DNA of 64,000 bases. Origin: Paramicrobacterium humi (GTDB taxonomy: Bacteria; Actinomycetota; Actinomycetes; Actinomycetales; Microbacteriaceae). Below the pieces are notes generated by a model that worked only from the letters and a program-made list of their open reading frames with translations, was not told where the DNA came from and ran no database searches. A program made the translations under genes and the position numbers. Each line of letters begins with the position of its first letter. Position 1 is the stretch's first letter. The DNA lies in assembly GCF_900105715.1 (NCBI RefSeq), contig NZ_FNRY01000001.1, forward strand, positions 248,001-312,000, given 5' to 3'. Below, in pieces: positions 24,601 to 36,149 of the stretch.

Positions 24601-25716
24601 TCAGAGCACGTCGTCGCGGCCCGAGATCTTGAGCGCGTCGACCACGCCCTTCACGCGCTGCGCGTTCTCGCTCGTCGTGACGAGGAGGGCGTCGGGGGTG
24701 TCGACGACGACGATGTTCTTCACGCCGATGAGGCTGATCACGCGCTTGCTGTGCGAGACGACGATGCCGCTCGACGAGTCGGCGAGGACGCGGGCGTTCT
24801 CGCCGAGGATCGCGAGATCGCTCGGCCGGCCGTGCGAGTTGAGCTTCGCGAGCGACGCGAAGTCTCCGACGTCGTCCCAGCTGAAATAGCCCGGAACGAC
24901 AGCCATGCGCCCCTGCGCGGCCGCGGGCTCGGCGACGGAGTAGTCGATCGCGACCTTCTTGAGGGTCGGCCACAGCCTGTCGACGGCGGGGCCGCGCGTC
25001 GCGGGGTCGTCCCACGCGTCGGCGAGTTCGAGGATCGCGTCGCGCAGCTGCGGCTCGTTGCGGCCGAGCTCCTCGAGCAGCACGTCGGCGCGGGAGATGA
25101 ACATGCCGGCGTTCCACAGGTAGCCTCCGTCGGCGACGTACTTCTTCGCCCGCTCGATGTCGGGCTTCTCGACGAAGCTGTCGACGGTGAGCACGCTCTC
25201 GGCGCCGTCGATGTCAAGCGGGGCGCCCGATTTGATGTAGCCGAAGCCGATAGCGGGCTCGGTGGGACGGATGCCGATCGTGGCGATGTAGCCGGCGTCC
25301 GCCGCCTCGATCGCGTGCGACACCGCCTGGCGGAACAGCCGGTCGCCGCGGATCACGTGGTCGGCGGCGAAGGAGCCGATGATGACGTCGGGCTCGCGCT
25401 TGCGCAGGATCGCGGCGGCGAGGCACACGGCGACGGTCGACTCGCGCGGGTCGGCCTCGAGCACGATGTTCTCGTCGCCGATCTCGGGCAGCTGCTTCTC
25501 GACGGCGGCGCGGTGCGCGCGGCCGGTGACGACCATGATGCGCTGCTCGCCCGCGAGCGGCGTGAGCCGGTCCCACGTCGCGCGCAGGAGCGTGACGCCC
25601 GACCCCGTGAGATCGTGCAGGAACTTCGGTGCGTCGGCTCGGGAGAGCGGCCACAGCCGCGAGCCGATTCCTCCTGCGGGAATGACGCTGTAGAACCTGG
25701 CGCGGGCTGTGCTCAT
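24601..25716 (-). CDS. manC: Mannose-1-phosphate guanylyltransferase
   Basis: Nucleotidyltransferase making GDP-mannose from mannose-1-phosphate and GTP, 371 residues. The N-terminal signature is VIPAGGIGSRLWPLSR. SFAADHVI, SFVEKPD, YLWNAGMFI and YFSWDDVGDF are typical of bacterial ManC/ManB. A C-terminal isomerase domain is absent, so it is monofunctional. ATG 25716 is chosen over the in-frame start at 25746 because TATCGT lies six bases before it, fitting a leaderless transcript. Its substrate could come from the phosphohexomutase at 7899-9593. Confidence 0.92.
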   Translation of the reverse strand: MSTARARFYSVIPAGGIGSRLWPLSRADAPKFLHDLTGSGVTLLRATWDRLTPLAGEQRIMVVTGRAHRAAVEKQLPEIGDENIVLEADPRESTVAVCLAAAILRKREPDVIIGSFAADHVIRGDRLFRQAVSHAIEAADAGYIATIGIRPTEPAIGFGYIKSGAPLDIDGAESVLTVDSFVEKPDIERAKKYVADGGYLWNAGMFISRADVLLEELGRNEPQLRDAILELADAWDDPATRGPAVDRLWPTLKKVAIDYSVAEPAAAQGRMAVVPGYFSWDDVGDFASLAKLNSHGRPSDLAILGENARVLADSSSGIVVSHSKRVISLIGVKNIVVVDTPDALLVTTSENAQRVKGVVDALKISGRDDVL

Positions 25717-25722
25717 GCCCCC

Positions 25723-25728
25723 ACGATA
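25723..25728 (-). promoter_or_regulatory. -10 box of manC
   Basis: Minus-strand TATCGT ends six bases before the manC ATG (25716). No clear -35 element is seen. It supports a leaderless start and the shorter protein. Confidence 0.4.
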
Positions 25729-25751
25729 GCGGGCGCCTCGCGGCATCCGGC

Positions 25752-25816
25752 ATATCTCGACATCAAGATATTTAGGGTCCCCTTAGGGGCAAGGGCCCCT
25801 CGCGGCGGCATAGACT
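25752..25816 (+). promoter_or_regulatory. sdhCDAB promoter region with a MarR-like palindrome
   Basis: The -10 box TAGACT (25811-25816) places the transcript start about 67 bases before sdhC. The -35 area is covered by an inverted repeat, AGGGGC-N4-GCCCCT (25785-25800). Further upstream the 20-bp inverted repeat ATATCT-N8-AGATAT (25752-25771) contains TCGACATCAAGATA, which resembles sites bound by MarR-family repressors. It lies between manC and sdhC and could serve either gene. Confidence 0.5.
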
Positions 25817-25889
25817 GGTGACCACGCGCCTCGGCGCTCGCCGGCTGTCCGGCCGACGTAACACGCGATTCGTCAGGGAGGGTCGTTCC

Positions 25890-26309
25890 GTGTCAGCGAA
25901 GACTGCAGGGACTGCACCGTTGTCTTCCACAACCTCCAAGCGACCAGCGGGCACGCTGTACCGCGGTCGTGAGGGAATGTGGTCTTGGGTACTTCACCGG
26001 GTCACCGGTGTCGCCATCTTCTTCTTCCTTCTGGTGCACATCCTCGACACGGCTCTCGTGCGAGTGTCGCCGGAGGCGTACAACGCCGTCATCGGCACCT
26101 ACCAGACGCCGATCATGGGACTCGGCGAGGTCGCCCTCGTTGGCGCCATCGTGTTCCACGCGTTCAACGGCATCCGCATCATCCTCGTCGACCTGTGGTC
26201 GAAGGGCACGCACTTCCAGCGCCCCATGTTCTACATCGTGATCGTCGTCTGGGTGCTCACGATGCTCGCGTTCACGCCGCGCCACCTGATGAACGTCTTC
26301 GGGAACTGA
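25890..26309 (+). CDS. sdhC: Succinate dehydrogenase cytochrome b556 subunit
   Basis: Membrane anchor of complex II, 139 residues with three hydrophobic helices (GVAIFFFLLVHILDTALV, then IMGLGEVALVGAIVFHAF, then YIVIVVWVLTMLAF). The heme and quinone region includes HRVTG near residue 37 and HAFNGIRI. GTG 25890 is chosen because GGGAGGG lies upstream; a 24-residue in-frame extension to 25818 would begin right at the promoter and is unlikely. It is first in sdhCDAB. Confidence 0.93.
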   Translation: MSAKTAGTAPLSSTTSKRPAGTLYRGREGMWSWVLHRVTGVAIFFFLLVHILDTALVRVSPEAYNAVIGTYQTPIMGLGEVALVGAIVFHAFNGIRIILVDLWSKGTHFQRPMFYIVIVVWVLTMLAFTPRHLMNVFGN

Positions 26310-26323
26310 GAGAGGGAACGGAC

Positions 26324-26767
26324 ATGACTCACACCATCGCTGCTCCCCGCACTCCCGTCACCCGGTCGAAGGGAACGAACTGGGAGAAGTGGGGCTGGAT
26401 CTACATGCGCGCATCGGGCGTCGTGCTCGTCGTGCTGATCTTCGGCCACCTGTTCGTCAACCTCATGGTCGGCAAGGGCGTGCACGCCATCGACTTCGCC
26501 TTCGTCGGCGGCAAGTGGTCGGACCCGTTCTGGCAGGTGTGGGACGGGCTCATGCTGTGGCTCGCCCTCATTCACGGCGCCAACGGCATGCGCACCATCG
26601 TCAACGACTACGCGCACAACCGCACGCTCCGCGGCATCCTGAAGATCGCGATCCTCGTCGCGGTCATCGTGCTGCTCGTGCTCGGCACGCTCGTGGTCAC
26701 GACGTTCGACCCGTGCCCCGCCGGCTCCCCCGCTGACTTGCTTCCCTCCATCTGTAAGGACCTCTAA
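26324..26767 (+). CDS. sdhD: Succinate dehydrogenase membrane anchor subunit
   Basis: Second membrane anchor of complex II, 147 residues with three hydrophobic helices (VVLVVLIFGHLFVNLMV, DGLMLWLALIHGANG, IAILVAVIVLLVLGTLVV). IHGANGMR carries a likely heme-ligand or quinone-site histidine. ATG 26324 follows GAGGGA, 14 bp after sdhC. The C-terminus DLLPSICKDL is at the stop, six bases before sdhA. Confidence 0.92.
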   Translation: MTHTIAAPRTPVTRSKGTNWEKWGWIYMRASGVVLVVLIFGHLFVNLMVGKGVHAIDFAFVGGKWSDPFWQVWDGLMLWLALIHGANGMRTIVNDYAHNRTLRGILKIAILVAVIVLLVLGTLVVTTFDPCPAGSPADLLPSICKDL

Positions 26768-26773
26768 ACCGAT

Positions 26774-28591
<1,818 letters not shown>

Positions 28592-28593
28592 AC

Positions 28594-29352
28594 ATGTCGC
28601 AGGTGTTGGAAGAGGCGCCGGTGTCGAACGACCCGACGCAGACCTTCACGGTGACGATGATCATCCGCCGCTTCGACCCCGATGTCGACGCGGAACCGCA
28701 CTGGCAGGACTTCGACGTCGAGATGCTGCCGACCGAGCGCGTCCTCGACGCGCTGCACAAGATCAAGTGGGAGCAGGACGGTTCGCTGACGTTCCGCCGC
28801 TCGTGCGCCCACGGCGTCTGCGGCTCCGACGCCATGCGCATCAACGGCCGCAACCGGCTCGCGTGCAAGACGCTCATCAAGGATCTCGACATCTCGAAGC
28901 CGATCTACGTCGAGGCGATCAAGGGGCTCCCCCTCGAGAAGGACCTCGTCGTCGACATGGAGCCGTTCTTCGACTCCTACCGCGAGGTGCAGCCGTTCCT
29001 CATGGCCGACAGCAAGCCGGGGGCCGGCAAGGAGCGCCTGCAGTCCGCCGCCGACCGGGCTCGCTTCGACGACACCACGAAGTGCATCCTGTGCGCCGCG
29101 TGCACGTCGAGCTGCCCCGTGTTCTGGACCGACGGGCAGTACTTCGGCCCCGCCGCCATCGTCAACGCGCACCGGTTCATCTTCGACTCGCGTGACGACC
29201 ACGCGCAAGTGCGGCTCGACATCCTCAACGACAAGGAAGGCGTGTGGCGCTGCCGCACGACATTCAACTGCACCGAGGCGTGCCCTCGCGGCATCCAGGT
29301 CACGAAGGCGATCGCCGAGGTCAAGCAGGCGATCATGCGCGGCAAGCCGTAA
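28594..29352 (+). CDS. sdhB: Succinate dehydrogenase iron-sulfur subunit
   Basis: Electron-transfer subunit of complex II, 252 residues. The 2Fe-2S ferredoxin domain has SCAHGVCGSDAM and RLACKTLI. The C-terminal domain carries CILCAACTSSCPV for the 4Fe-4S cluster and CRTTFNCTEACPRGI for the 3Fe-4S/4Fe-4S sites. A perfect 20-bp hairpin 14 bases after the stop ends the operon. Confidence 0.97.
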   Translation: MSQVLEEAPVSNDPTQTFTVTMIIRRFDPDVDAEPHWQDFDVEMLPTERVLDALHKIKWEQDGSLTFRRSCAHGVCGSDAMRINGRNRLACKTLIKDLDISKPIYVEAIKGLPLEKDLVVDMEPFFDSYREVQPFLMADSKPGAGKERLQSAADRARFDDTTKCILCAACTSSCPVFWTDGQYFGPAAIVNAHRFIFDSRDDHAQVRLDILNDKEGVWRCRTTFNCTEACPRGIQVTKAIAEVKQAIMRGKP

Positions 29353-29366
29353 GGCTTTCCGCTTCG

Positions 29367-29413
29367 CGAAAGGCCGGGCGCCGCAGAATTTTCCTGCGGC
29401 GCCCGGCCTTTCG
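29367..29413. terminator. Terminator after sdhCDAB
   Basis: Perfect 20-bp arms (29367-29386 and 29394-29413) contain AGGCCGGGCGCC and its complement, with the seven-base loop AATTTTC. It lies between sdhB and the convergent FHA gene, so it can act in both directions. Confidence 0.88.
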
Positions 29414-29446
29414 CATGATCCTCGAGACGAGCGGATGCCGCTTCGC

Positions 29447-30475
29447 TCAGCTCAGCGGCACGCCCGGCATGATCTCGATGACGTTGCCGTCGCCGACGTC
29501 GACGAAGCTGCCCGCCGGCACGACGAGGGACTCCCCCGGCGCGAGGCGCCCCCAACGGCCGCCCGGCACGATGACCGAGGTCCCGTTCGTGGAGTTCAGG
29601 TCGGAGACGATGACGACATCGCCGACCTGGCGGATGTCCATGTGCGTCGCCGAGACCGTCTTCGTCGGGGACAGCAGCTGCACGAGCCGCACGCTGTTCT
29701 GCGACCGCGTCTTGGGGTTGCGGCCGAAGCGGTGCGGCAGATCGAGCGCGTAGGCCTGACCGCTGTTGACGCGGTACCCGAACATGACGGTGCGCGGATG
29801 CTCCGGCAGGTTCGGCAGCCGGATGGGGCCGGTCACGGGCGGCGCCTGGCTCGGCGTGCGGCGGATGGTCATGCCGTCGTGCAGCTCGACCGAGTGGTCG
29901 AACACGACGTCAGAGCGCACGGCCGGCTCCGCCGGAGTGGGAACGGCGGCCGGCACGACCGTCGTCGCGGACGGTCGGGCGAGCGCGCTCGCGCTGTCGG
30001 CGGCGGGGCGCTGGATCATCTCGGTTCCGAAGACCATGTCGACGCGGCCCGCGGTGACGACGCCGCTCACGAGCGGGAACGGAGCCCCGTTGTGCTGCTG
30101 CCCGATCGCGAGGTTCGACACGTTCTGCAGACGGGTGCGCAGCCATGGCGCGCTTCCCGTCGGCGAGATGTGGTGCGGCGCGCCCGCGGACGCGATGTCG
30201 AAGCCGACGGGGCCGTTCACGAGCGCCATGAGCGAGGCGCCGCGGCTGTTCTCGTCGATGTCGCCGAGAAGCACGAACGACAGCGGACGGCCGCCGGACT
30301 CGGCCGGGAACTCGGCGACGAGCGATTCGAACGTCGAGCCGTCGCGAATGAGAGTCCAGAGGCGGTGCACGAGGCCCGGATCGACCGGTCTGCTGAGCGC
30401 GACGAGCGTTCGCGGAGCCGCGATCACCGTCCAGGCGGCGTCAGCGACCGACGCATAGCTCACGCGTTCTGCCAC
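29447..30475 (-). CDS. FHA-domain protein
   Basis: Cytoplasmic protein of 342 residues with a C-terminal forkhead-associated domain that binds phosphothreonine peptides. The domain (about 235-342) has the signature HRFGRNPKT, SATHMDI and LNSTNGTSVI, with the arginine, serine, histidine and asparagine used for phosphopeptide binding. Residues 1-150 form an unrecognised alpha/beta region. Residues 165-190 are Ala/Pro/Thr-rich and look like a linker. The GTG start at 30475 follows GAGGTGG. In actinobacteria such proteins are often targets of PknA/PknB-type kinases or part of ESX/type VII regulation. No kinase is nearby. Confidence 0.85.
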   Translation of the reverse strand: MAERVSYASVADAAWTVIAAPRTLVALSRPVDPGLVHRLWTLIRDGSTFESLVAEFPAESGGRPLSFVLLGDIDENSRGASLMALVNGPVGFDIASAGAPHHISPTGSAPWLRTRLQNVSNLAIGQQHNGAPFPLVSGVVTAGRVDMVFGTEMIQRPAADSASALARPSATTVVPAAVPTPAEPAVRSDVVFDHSVELHDGMTIRRTPSQAPPVTGPIRLPNLPEHPRTVMFGYRVNSGQAYALDLPHRFGRNPKTRSQNSVRLVQLLSPTKTVSATHMDIRQVGDVVIVSDLNSTNGTSVIVPGGRWGRLAPGESLVVPAGSFVDVGDGNVIEIMPGVPLS

Positions 30476-30649
30476 GTCGGGTCCACCTCACTAGCGTGCC
30501 GCTTCGGGATCACGGCACTCCCCAAGCGGGGGACTCCTCTATTCTGACCTAATTCTCAGTTTCGCGCGAGCCGATGTCGCTGTGGTGCGCGGAACCGCCC
30601 GAATCCGCGGCGTTCCGTCGCGGCATCCGGTCGCCGATCGACTCGCGGA

Positions 30650-30662
30650 TACGCTGATCGTG
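30650..30662 (+). promoter_or_regulatory. -10 box of the BrkB-family gene
   Basis: TACGCT at 30650-30655 lies six bases before GTG 30662 with no Shine-Dalgarno sequence, fitting leaderless translation. This supports the long N-terminus over internal starts. Confidence 0.4.
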
Positions 30663-31801
30663 TGGTCGCCGCATCTGAACAGTCGCCGCCGGAGCACGCG
30701 GGCGACGACGGTCGTGCGGTGGGCCGGACGGGAAGCCCGTGGCTGCGGCGGCCGGCCGGAGCCGTTACGCGGCTCAGTCACCGCGTCACCCGCAATCGGA
30801 TCTACAGGGTCGTGCAGCACTACCTCTGGGAAGACGGCAACCTCATGGCCGCGGGCATGAGCTTCTACGCCGTCTTCGCCGTCTTCGCCGGCGTGTTCGT
30901 GGGCTTCTCCGTCGCAGGCGTGTGGCTCTCGAGCAGCCCTGCTCTCTCGGACGCGCTCATCACGATCATCAACACGAGCGTCCCCGGTCTCATCGGCACA
31001 CAGGGGCTCATCGATCCGAAGGACTTGTTCAACACCTCGAACTACGGCTGGTGGGGCGCCATCGCGCTCCTCGGACTGTCGTGGACCGCGATCGGCTGGA
31101 TGTACTACACGCGGCAGGCGGTGCGGGCGATCTTCCAGGTCCCGCGCGACGACCGAAGCTTCATCACGAAGAAGCTGTGGGACCTGGCGCTGGCCGCCGG
31201 CATCGGCGTGCTGCTGCTCGTCTCGGCGGCGCTGTCGATCGTCGGCACCCAGTTTCTCGAATGGCTGCTCGGCCTGTTCGGCTTCGGCCCTGGCTCGATG
31301 CTCGGCCGCGCCAGCGGCGGCGCGATCGCCGTGATCAGCTCCGTCTTCATCAACGCCGTGACCCTGACCGTGATGTTCCGGATCCTGTCACGGCTGAGGA
31401 TCCCGTGGCGGGACCTGCTCGGCGGCGTGCTCGGCGGAAGCGTCGTTCTCGCGGGCCTCTCGGTCGCGAGCGGCGCGGTTCTCGACGGCGCGAGCCGCAA
31501 CCCGCTGCTCGCCGGATTCACGCTGTTCGTCGGACTTCTGCTGTGGTTCAACCTCGTGAGCCGAGTGATTCTCATCTCAGCATCGTGGATCTCGGTGCGC
31601 CTCGCCGACAGCGACGTCTCGCTGCACGAGCCGAGCGCGGCGGAGCGCAGCGCCGAACTCGCCCGCGCCCGCCGCCTCGTCGCGGTCGCGGACGTGCGGG
31701 CCGCTCGCTCGGAGCTCCGCGAGGCCAGCGGCTTCTTCGAGCGTCGGCGCGCCCGCAAGCGCCTCAAGGGAGCCCTCGCCGTGGCCCGCAGCGTCGGCTG
31801 A
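30662..31801 (+). CDS. YihY/BrkB-family inner membrane protein
   Basis: Predicted inner-membrane protein of the YihY/virulence factor BrkB family, 379 residues with about six hydrophobic helices. The family start LMAAGMSFYAVFAVFAG follows a basic cytoplasmic N-terminus. Later segments are IGVLLLVSAALSIVG, AVISSVFINAVTLTVMF and LFVGLLLWFNLVSRVIL. The C-terminal 80 residues are charged and helical (RSAELARARRLVAV and RRRARKRL). Function in this family is not established. It is followed closely by xthA. Confidence 0.88.
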   Translation: MVAASEQSPPEHAGDDGRAVGRTGSPWLRRPAGAVTRLSHRVTRNRIYRVVQHYLWEDGNLMAAGMSFYAVFAVFAGVFVGFSVAGVWLSSSPALSDALITIINTSVPGLIGTQGLIDPKDLFNTSNYGWWGAIALLGLSWTAIGWMYYTRQAVRAIFQVPRDDRSFITKKLWDLALAAGIGVLLLVSAALSIVGTQFLEWLLGLFGFGPGSMLGRASGGAIAVISSVFINAVTLTVMFRILSRLRIPWRDLLGGVLGGSVVLAGLSVASGAVLDGASRNPLLAGFTLFVGLLLWFNLVSRVILISASWISVRLADSDVSLHEPSAAERSAELARARRLVAVADVRAARSELREASGFFERRRARKRLKGALAVARSVG

Positions 31802-31839
31802 GACCGAGCGCGTCGGCCGCTCAACCTAGAATGGATGCC

Positions 31840-32691
31840 ATGGCGAACTCGGCACCCCTGCGCATTGCATCCGTCAACGTCAACGGCGTTCGCGCCGCGT
31901 TCCGCAAGGGGATGGGTGAGTGGCTCGACGGTCGTGACGTCGACATCCTCGCCCTGCAGGAAGTGCGTGCCTCCACCGACGACCTGCAGAACCTGCTCGG
32001 CGACGACTGGGACATTCTGCACGACGCGGCAACGGCGAAGGGCCGCGCAGGCGTCGCCATCGCCAGCCGGTCGAAGGCGTCGATTCACCGCGTCGAGCTC
32101 GGTCCCGACGAGTTCGACAGCGCCGGCCGGTGGCTTGAGGCCGATTACGAGGTCGGCGACCGCGTCGTCACCGTCGTGTCGTGCTACGTGCACTCGGGGG
32201 TCGTCGACACGCCCAAGCAGGTCGAGAAGTACCAGTTCCTCGACGCGATGACCGAGCGGCTTCCCGAACTGCAGAAGCACAGCGAGCTCGCCGTCGTCGT
32301 CGGCGACCTCAACGTCGGCCACCGGGAACTCGACATCAAGAACTGGAAGGGCAACCGCAAGAAGGCCGGCTTCCTCCCCGAGGAGCGGGCGTACTTCGAT
32401 CGCTTCTTCGGTCCCGCGGGCGAGAGCGTCACGGGAGCCGACGGCAGCACGGGCACCGGGCTGGGCTGGGTCGACGTCGGACGCCGATTCCACGGCGAGA
32501 TCGAGGGCCCCTACACGTGGTGGTCGCAGCGCGGCAAGGCGTTCGACACCGACACGGGCTGGCGCATCGACTATCACGTCGCCACTCCCGCGCTCGCGGA
32601 GACGGTGAACGACTACGCGATCGACCGGGCGGACTCGTGGGACACGCGATGGTCCGACCACGCCCCGGTGGTCGTCGACTACCGCATCTGA
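31840..32691 (+). CDS. xthA: Exodeoxyribonuclease III
   Basis: DNA-repair AP endonuclease and 3' exonuclease of the ExoIII family, 283 residues. The metal-binding and catalytic motifs are [31 protein letters not shown] and the C-terminal [17 protein letters not shown] at 31827-31832 overlaps the first in-frame ATG (31831) and lies seven bases before the second, which decides for ATG 31840. It lies upstream of trpS on the same strand. Confidence 0.93.
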   Translation: MANSAPLRIASVNVNGVRAAFRKGMGEWLDGRDVDILALQEVRASTDDLQNLLGDDWDILHDAATAKGRAGVAIASRSKASIHRVELGPDEFDSAGRWLEADYEVGDRVVTVVSCYVHSGVVDTPKQVEKYQFLDAMTERLPELQKHSELAVVVGDLNVGHRELDIKNWKGNRKKAGFLPEERAYFDRFFGPAGESVTGADGSTGTGLGWVDVGRRFHGEIEGPYTWWSQRGKAFDTDTGWRIDYHVATPALAETVNDYAIDRADSWDTRWSDHAPVVVDYRI

Positions 32692-32747
32692 GCAGCGCCG
32701 CGCGCGGCGGCATCCATTCTTCTTCCTCCAGATTTCAGGACACTCTC

Positions 32748-33752
32748 ATGACAAAACCCCGTCTCTATTCGGGCATGCAGCCCTCCGCCGACTCCTTGCA
32801 CGCCGGGAACTACATCGGCGCCCTCGTGCAGTGGAAGCAGATGCAGGAGGACTACGACGCGTTCTTCTCCGTCGTCGACCTGCATGCGATCACGGTGCCG
32901 CAGGATCCGGCGGAGCTGCGCGAGAAGACGCGCCGCACCGCTGCGCAGTACATCGCCGCCGGCATCGAGCCGTCACGCTCGACGCTCTACGTGCAGTCGC
33001 ACGTGCCGGCGCACGCTCAGCTGGCGTGGGTGCTCAACACGATCACCGGGTTCGGCGAGGCGAGCCGGATGACGCAGTTCAAGGACAAGTCGTCGCGGTA
33101 CGGCGCTGACGCCACGAACGTGGGGCTGTTCGCCTACCCCGTGCTCATGGCGGCGGACATCCTGCTGTACCAGACAGAGGTCGTGCCGGTCGGTGACGAC
33201 CAGCGCCAGCACGTCGAGCTCACGCGCGATCTCGCCGAGCGCTTCAACTCGCGCTTCGGCGACACGTTCACGATTCCGAAGGCGCAGATCCCGGCCGATT
33301 CGGCGCGCATCTACGATCTGCAGACGCCGGAGTCCAAGATGTCGAAGTCGGCGGAGTCGCCCGCGGGCATCCTGTGGCTTCTCGACGAGCCGAAGGTGAC
33401 GCAGAAGAAGATCATGCGCGCCGTCACCGACAACGAGGGCGTCGTCGCCTACGACCGCGAGAACAAGCCCGGCGTCTCGAACCTCATGTCGATGTACTCG
33501 GCGCTCACGGGCGCGAGCCACGAGGCGATAGCCGACGAGTTCGCGGGCCGCGGCTACGGCGACTTCAAGAAGGCCGTCGCCGAGGTGGTCGTGGCCGAGT
33601 TCGAGCCCGTGCGCTCGCGCGCCCTCGAGCTTCTCCACGATCCGGCGGAGCTCGACCGGCTGCTCGCCGTGAACGCGGCGCGCGCGAACGAGGTCGCGGA
33701 GGCCACGCTCGCTGCGGTGTACGAGCGGGTCGGCTTTCTCGCCAGGGCGTGA
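32748..33752 (+). CDS. trpS: Tryptophanyl-tRNA synthetase
   Basis: Class I aminoacyl-tRNA synthetase charging tRNA-Trp, 334 residues, the normal bacterial length. The HIGH-like motif is [14 protein letters not shown] near the N-terminus and the KMSKS motif is [33 protein letters not shown] and [15 protein letters not shown] are typical TrpRS segments. ATG 32748 follows AGGACAC. It is 56 bp after xthA and overlaps or touches the HAD gene downstream. Confidence 0.97.
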   Translation: MTKPRLYSGMQPSADSLHAGNYIGALVQWKQMQEDYDAFFSVVDLHAITVPQDPAELREKTRRTAAQYIAAGIEPSRSTLYVQSHVPAHAQLAWVLNTITGFGEASRMTQFKDKSSRYGADATNVGLFAYPVLMAADILLYQTEVVPVGDDQRQHVELTRDLAERFNSRFGDTFTIPKAQIPADSARIYDLQTPESKMSKSAESPAGILWLLDEPKVTQKKIMRAVTDNEGVVAYDRENKPGVSNLMSMYSALTGASHEAIADEFAGRGYGDFKKAVAEVVVAEFEPVRSRALELLHDPAELDRLLAVNAARANEVAEATLAAVYERVGFLARA

Positions 33753-33754
33753 GC

Positions 33755-34507
33755 ATGATCAGGCTCGCACTGTTCGATCTCGACGACACGCTGCTCGATC
33801 ATCGAGGCGCCGTCATTCGCGGCATCCACGCGCACGTCGGCGCGCTCGGCGCGCCCTACGGTGTGGGCGAGGTCGATGTCGCCGCGCTGTGGCATGAGCT
33901 CGAGGACGCGCACTACCACCGCTACCTCTCGGGAGAGCTGAGCTTTGCCGAGCAGCGCCGCACGCGGGCGCTCGAGTTCGCGGCCGCGCACGGCATCGTG
34001 CTCGATCCCGACGCGGCCGACGCCTGGTACGACGACTACTTCCAGCATTACCGCGACTCGTGGGAGCTGTTCGACGACGCTCTCGCGTGCCTCGATGCCG
34101 TCGAGCAGGCGGGAGCGCGCATCGGCGTCATCACCAACGGCGAGGCCGGCTACCAGCAGGTCAAGCTCGCCCAGACGGGGCTCGAGCACCGCTTCGCCCA
34201 CGTCATCGCCTCGGGCACTGTCGGCGTGGCGAAGCCCGATCCGCGCATCTTCCAGGTGGCGTGCGAGGCGTACGGCGTCAGCCCGGCGGAGGCGTTGTAT
34301 GTCGGCGACCGGCTCATCACGGATGCCGCGGGCGCGGCATCCGCCGGTCTCACCGGCGTGTGGCTCAACCGCTTCGGCGAGGAGCTGCCCGAGGGAGCGA
34401 TCGGCCACGGTCACGATTCCGACGCGGACGCCGCGGCGATCGCCCGCGAGCACGGGGTCACGACGATCACGTCCCTCGCGGAGCTGCCCGCCTTGATCGG
34501 GCGCTGA
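33755..34507 (+). CDS. HAD-superfamily hydrolase (subclass IA)
   Basis: Phosphatase-like protein, 250 residues. HAD motif I is FDLDDTLLDHRG at residues 7-18. Motif II is GVITNGEAGYQQ. Motif III/IV is VAKPDPRIFQ and YVGDRLITDAAGA. A helical cap follows motif I, as in subclass IA. A GTG at 33749 that overlaps the trpS stop (GTGA) is an equally possible start. The substrate is unknown; phosphoglycolate or a nucleotide is typical of the subclass. Confidence 0.88.
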   Translation: MIRLALFDLDDTLLDHRGAVIRGIHAHVGALGAPYGVGEVDVAALWHELEDAHYHRYLSGELSFAEQRRTRALEFAAAHGIVLDPDAADAWYDDYFQHYRDSWELFDDALACLDAVEQAGARIGVITNGEAGYQQVKLAQTGLEHRFAHVIASGTVGVAKPDPRIFQVACEAYGVSPAEALYVGDRLITDAAGAASAGLTGVWLNRFGEELPEGAIGHGHDSDADAAAIAREHGVTTITSLAELPALIGR

Positions 34508-34515
34508 CACGGCGA

Positions 34516-34543
34516 AGGCCGGGGCGCGTGCGCACCCCGGCCT
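34516..34543. terminator. Bidirectional terminator between the HAD gene and glpK
   Basis: Nine-bp perfect arms (AGGCCGGGG, 34516-34524, and its complement, 34535-34543) with a ten-base loop lie between convergent stop codons. Confidence 0.75.
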
Positions 34544-34564
34544 CCTCGCGTGTCGCGAGTCGCG

Positions 34565-36079
34565 TTACTGCACGTCCTCGTCAACCCAGTCGAAGGTCTT
34601 CGTGACGGCCTTCTTCCAGAGCCGCAGCTGACGCTGGGCCTCGGTGTCGTCCATCTGCGGCTCCCAGCGCTTGTCCTCGGCCCAGTTGGCAGAGAGCTCG
34701 TCGAGGTCCGACCAGAAGCCGACGGCGAGACCTGCCGCGTAGGCGGCGCCGAGCGCCGTGGTCTCGGTCACCTTCGGGCGGATGACCGGGACGCCGAGAA
34801 CATCGGCCTGGAACTGCATGAGCGCGTCATTCGCGACCATGCCGCCGTCGACCTTCAGCTCCTCGAGGTTGACGCCGGAGTCCGCGTTGACGGCATCCAG
34901 CACCTCCCGCGTCTGGAAGGCGGTCGCCTCGAGCGCCGCTCGTGCGATGTGCCCCTTGTTGGCATACCGGGTGAGGCCGACGATCGCACCGCGGGCGTCG
35001 GGACGCCAGTAGGGCGCGAACAGCCCCGAGAACGCGGGGACGATGTACACGCCACCGTTGTCCTCGACCGTCTCCGCGAGCTTCTCGACCTCCGGAGCGG
35101 AGTTGATCAGGTTGAGGTTGTCACGCAGCCACTGGATGAGCGATCCGGTGACGGCGATCGATCCCTCGAGCGCGTAGTGCGGCTTGGCGTCACCGAGCTT
35201 GTAGCCGAGCGTCGTGAGCAGCCCGTTCTTCGAGCGAACGATCTCCTCGCCCGTGTTGAAGATGAGGAAGTTGCCGGTGCCGTAGGTGTTCTTCGACTCG
35301 CCCTTCTGGAAGGCGGCCTGACCGAACGTCGCGGCCTGCTGGTCGCCGAGGATGCCGGCGATCGGAGTCTCGCGCAGCAGGCTCGAGCTGTGCGCGTGGC
35401 CGTAGACCTCGCTCGACGACTTGATCTCGGGGAGCATCGACTTCGGCACGCCGAACACCTCGAGGATGTCGTCGCGCCACTCTAGCGTCTCGAGGTCCAT
35501 GAACATCGTGCGGCTCGCGTTCGTCACGTCGGTGACGTGCACGCCTCCGTCGGTGCCGCCGGTGAGGTTCCAGAGCACCCACGTGTCGGTCGTGCCGAAG
35601 AGGAGGTCACCGGCCTCGGCCTTCTCGCGTGCGCCGTCGACGTTGTCGAGGATCCACTTGATCTTCGTGCCCGAGAAGTACGTCGCGAGCGGAAGCCCGA
35701 CGATGTCCTTGAAGCGCTCGACGCCGCCGTCCTTCGCGAGCTCGTCGACGATCGACTGCGTGCGGGTGTCCTGCCAGACGATGGCGTTGTAGACCGGCTC
35801 GCCCGTGGTCTTGTCCCATACGACGGCCGTCTCGCGCTGGTTGGTGATGCCCACGGCGGCGACGTCGTGGCGTGTGACGTTGGCCTTCGACAGGGCCTGG
35901 CCGATCACCTCGCGCGTGTTGTTCCAGATCTCCTTCGGGTCGTGCTCTACCCAGCCGGCCTTCGGGAAGATCTGCTCGTGCTCGAGCTGCCCGGTCGAGA
36001 CGATGGTCCCGGCCTTGTCGAAGAGAATCGCTCGCGAACTGGTCGTGCCCTGATCGATAGCGATTACGTAGTCAGCCAT
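34565..36079 (-). CDS. glpK: Glycerol kinase
   Basis: FGGY-family kinase phosphorylating glycerol to sn-glycerol-3-phosphate, 504 residues. The ATP-binding start is [15 protein letters not shown]. The signature [15 protein letters not shown] and the C-terminal [17 protein letters not shown] are typical of glycerol kinases. A strong AAAGGAG precedes ATG 36079. It is 70 bp downstream of glpF in the same orientation. The product is oxidised by GlpD. Confidence 0.97.
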   Translation of the reverse strand: MADYVIAIDQGTTSSRAILFDKAGTIVSTGQLEHEQIFPKAGWVEHDPKEIWNNTREVIGQALSKANVTRHDVAAVGITNQRETAVVWDKTTGEPVYNAIVWQDTRTQSIVDELAKDGGVERFKDIVGLPLATYFSGTKIKWILDNVDGAREKAEAGDLLFGTTDTWVLWNLTGGTDGGVHVTDVTNASRTMFMDLETLEWRDDILEVFGVPKSMLPEIKSSSEVYGHAHSSSLLRETPIAGILGDQQAATFGQAAFQKGESKNTYGTGNFLIFNTGEEIVRSKNGLLTTLGYKLGDAKPHYALEGSIAVTGSLIQWLRDNLNLINSAPEVEKLAETVEDNGGVYIVPAFSGLFAPYWRPDARGAIVGLTRYANKGHIARAALEATAFQTREVLDAVNADSGVNLEELKVDGGMVANDALMQFQADVLGVPVIRPKVTETTALGAAYAAGLAVGFWSDLDELSANWAEDKRWEPQMDDTEAQRQLRLWKKAVTKTFDWVDEDVQ

Positions 36080-36149
36080 GGCGGTAACTCCTTTGTTGTG
36101 TTGACTTCTGTATGTGAAACGACTGGCTTCTCATTGAGCCCGCCGTTGC

